6,431 bases of DNA from an uncultured Clostridia bacterium (lineage in GTDB: Bacteria > Bacillota > Clostridia > Peptostreptococcales > Anaerovoracaceae), in contig CALLHZ010000023.1 of the NCBI GenBank assembly GCA_938009115.1, positions 1 to 6,431 of the forward strand, written 5' to 3'. This document shows, one piece after another, positions 5,241-6,431 of this stretch. A program made the translations under genes and the position numbers. The notes under the pieces are model-generated. The model was given only the letters and a program-made list of their open reading frames with translations. It did no database searches and was not told where the DNA came from. Within the stretch, counting starts at the first letter, position 1. Every line of letters begins with the position of its first letter.

Positions 5241-6374
5241 ATGAAGGAAATCGCTCTGCTGGGCGCTACAGGATCGATCGGGACGCAGACTTTGGACGTG
5301 GTGCGTACCCATCCGGAGCTCTTCCGGGTACATGCCATGACCGCAGGCTGGAACACGAAACTTTTTGTTTCACAACTGGAAGAGTTCCGGCCTTCCTTTG
5401 CTGTTGTTGCTTCCGAGCAGACAGCAAAGGAAATGAATATCCTGTTCCCTGACATCGAGTTTTCCTGGGGCGTGCAGGGACTGTGCGAGGCCGCTTCCGC
5501 CCCGGCAGTCCATATGACCGTCAACGGTCTGATGGGCATGATCGGCTTGCAACCCACAATGGCTGCGATAGAGGCCGGCAAGGACGTAGCGCTGGCGAAC
5601 AAAGAGACCTTGGTGACCGGCGGTGCCGTCATCATGGATGCCGTCAGCCGCGCAGGCGTTCGCCTCCTTCCTGTGGACAGCGAGCATTCTGCTATTTTTC
5701 AATGCCTTCAGGGGCAAAGCGCCCCGGAGCGGCTGATCCTGACTGCTTCCGGCGGTCCTTTCAGAGGCTGGACGAAAGAGCAGCTGAAGAGTGTCACAAA
5801 AGAACAGGCGCTGAAGCATCCCAATTGGTCCATGGGACAAAAGATCACCGTGGATTCTGCCACCATGATGAACAAAGGCCTGGAGATCATCGAAGCCAGG
5901 TGGCTCTTCGATATGGAACCGGAGCGCATCGACGTAGTGATACACCCGGAAAGCATCCTTCATTCTGCAGTGGTGTTTTCCGACGGCTCCGTGATCGGGC
6001 AGATGGGATTTCCGGATATGCGGATCCCGATTTCCTATGCGCTGTCCTGGCCCCGGCGCCTGAAGGCCATGGAGAAGCCTGTGGATTTGACTGCGCTGGG
6101 CTGCCTTCATTTTGAGAAGCCCGACCCAAATACATTCCGATGCCTCGGACTGGCCATGGAGGCAGTCAGGGCCGGAGGCTCATATCCCGCAGTGCTGAAT
6201 GCTGCCAACGAAGAAGCGGTCGCGGCATTCCTGCGGGAGGAGATCACTTTTTTCAGAATATCTGAACTGGTGGAAGCTGCTTTGGATCAGCATAAGGGCT
6301 GTGCAATCAACAGCATCGAAGATGTCTTGGCGCTGGAAAAGGCCGCAAGAGCTGAGGTCCGGGCGCTTATATAG
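5241..6374 (+). CDS. dxr: 1-deoxy-D-xylulose 5-phosphate reductoisomerase
   Basis: Dxr (IspC) rearranges and reduces DXP to 2-C-methylerythritol 4-phosphate with NADPH, the committed step of the MEP isoprenoid pathway. The 377-residue protein opens with the dinucleotide fold MKEIALLGATGSIGTQ (1-16). It carries ALANKETLVTGG (117-128), the metal ligands Asp146 and Glu148 in PVDSEHSAIFQ, LTASGGPFR, the flexible loop HPNWSMGQKITVDSA (193-207) and NKGLEIIEARWLF (211-223, third metal ligand Glu215). I place the start at ATG 5241, because the protein then begins as in the family and AAAGG (5224-5228) has usable if long spacing. An in-frame ATG at 5229 directly abuts that site and would add only MTAE. 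The stop is TAG at 6372-6374. The enzyme supplies precursors for uppS upstream. Confidence 0.97.
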   Translation: MKEIALLGATGSIGTQTLDVVRTHPELFRVHAMTAGWNTKLFVSQLEEFRPSFAVVASEQTAKEMNILFPDIEFSWGVQGLCEAASAPAVHMTVNGLMGMIGLQPTMAAIEAGKDVALANKETLVTGGAVIMDAVSRAGVRLLPVDSEHSAIFQCLQGQSAPERLILTASGGPFRGWTKEQLKSVTKEQALKHPNWSMGQKITVDSATMMNKGLEIIEARWLFDMEPERIDVVIHPESILHSAVVFSDGSVIGQMGFPDMRIPISYALSWPRRLKAMEKPVDLTALGCLHFEKPDPNTFRCLGLAMEAVRAGGSYPAVLNAANEEAVAAFLREEITFFRISELVEAALDQHKGCAINSIEDVLALEKAARAEVRALI

Positions 6375-6402
6375 AGAAAAAATAAAGAAAACAGGGGAAA
6401 TC

Positions 6403-6431
6403 ATGACTATATTCATCGCTGTCCTGATGTT
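6403..6431 (+). CDS. rseP: Site-2 zinc metalloprotease, N-terminal fragment
   Basis: The first nine codons read MTIFIAVLM, with AGGGG (6393-6397) 5 bases before the ATG, and the window then ends. The short hydrophobic start fits the first membrane helix of RseP/RasP, which precedes the HELGH zinc site (outside this window). The call rests mainly on the very common order uppS-cdsA-dxr-rseP. RseP cuts membrane-bound anti-sigma factors and signal-peptide remnants. It follows dxr by 28 bases and probably shares its transcript. Confidence 0.72.

Noticed and set aside
4487..5635. Long 382-codon open frame on the minus strand
   Set aside because: It lies opposite cdsA and dxr, which are clear in every motif, and its product has no recognisable domain; it is a shadow frame.
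1..6431. CRISPR array, insertion sequence or attachment site
   Set aside because: I saw no regularly spaced repeats, transposase frame or terminal inverted repeats; the only tRNA has no visible repeated 3' end nearby.

Overview
The window splits into two parts that do not obviously belong together. Bases 1 to about 711 hold the 3' end of a PLP-dependent aminotransferase and a small NYN-domain (YacP-like) nuclease gene. They use CTC as the favoured leucine codon (13 CTC to 8 CTG). From about 712 to the end, the DNA carries a split pyrrolysine-decoding module and then a long conserved housekeeping operon, and leucine is mostly CTG (19 CTG to 2 CTC in pylSc). At the boundary the NYN gene loses its natural 3' end and pylSc loses its natural start, so this is either a genuine rearrangement or an assembly join.

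The central module, about 712-2028, is pylSc, pylT, pylSn in that order. It encodes the catalytic half of a split pyrrolysyl-tRNA synthetase, a tRNA-Pyl with a CUA (amber-reading) anticodon and the typical shortened architecture, and the separate tRNA-binding N-terminal half. Only 8 bases separate pylSc from the tRNA, so the three are probably co-transcribed. A perfect 12-bp hairpin lies between pylT and pylSn, and a rho-independent terminator closes the unit. The biosynthesis genes pylB, pylC and pylD and any methylamine methyltransferase gene are not in the window.

A new transcription unit starts with an extended -10 promoter near 2041-2069 and runs pyrH (UMP kinase), frr (ribosome recycling factor), a 65-residue small protein, uppS (undecaprenyl diphosphate synthase), cdsA (CDP-diacylglycerol synthase), dxr (DXP reductoisomerase) and the first codons of rseP (site-2 protease). 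The genes are tightly spaced or overlap by 1 to 4 bases. They link nucleotide supply, translation recycling, isoprenoid and lipid-carrier synthesis, phospholipid synthesis and envelope proteolysis.

This gene order, Shine-Dalgarno sites such as AAGGAGG, and a split pylSn/pylSc pair point to an anaerobic Clostridia-type Firmicute for the right-hand part. The source of the left-hand 0.7 kb is not clear. The usual rpsB-tsf neighbours upstream of pyrH are absent, their place being taken by the pyl module.
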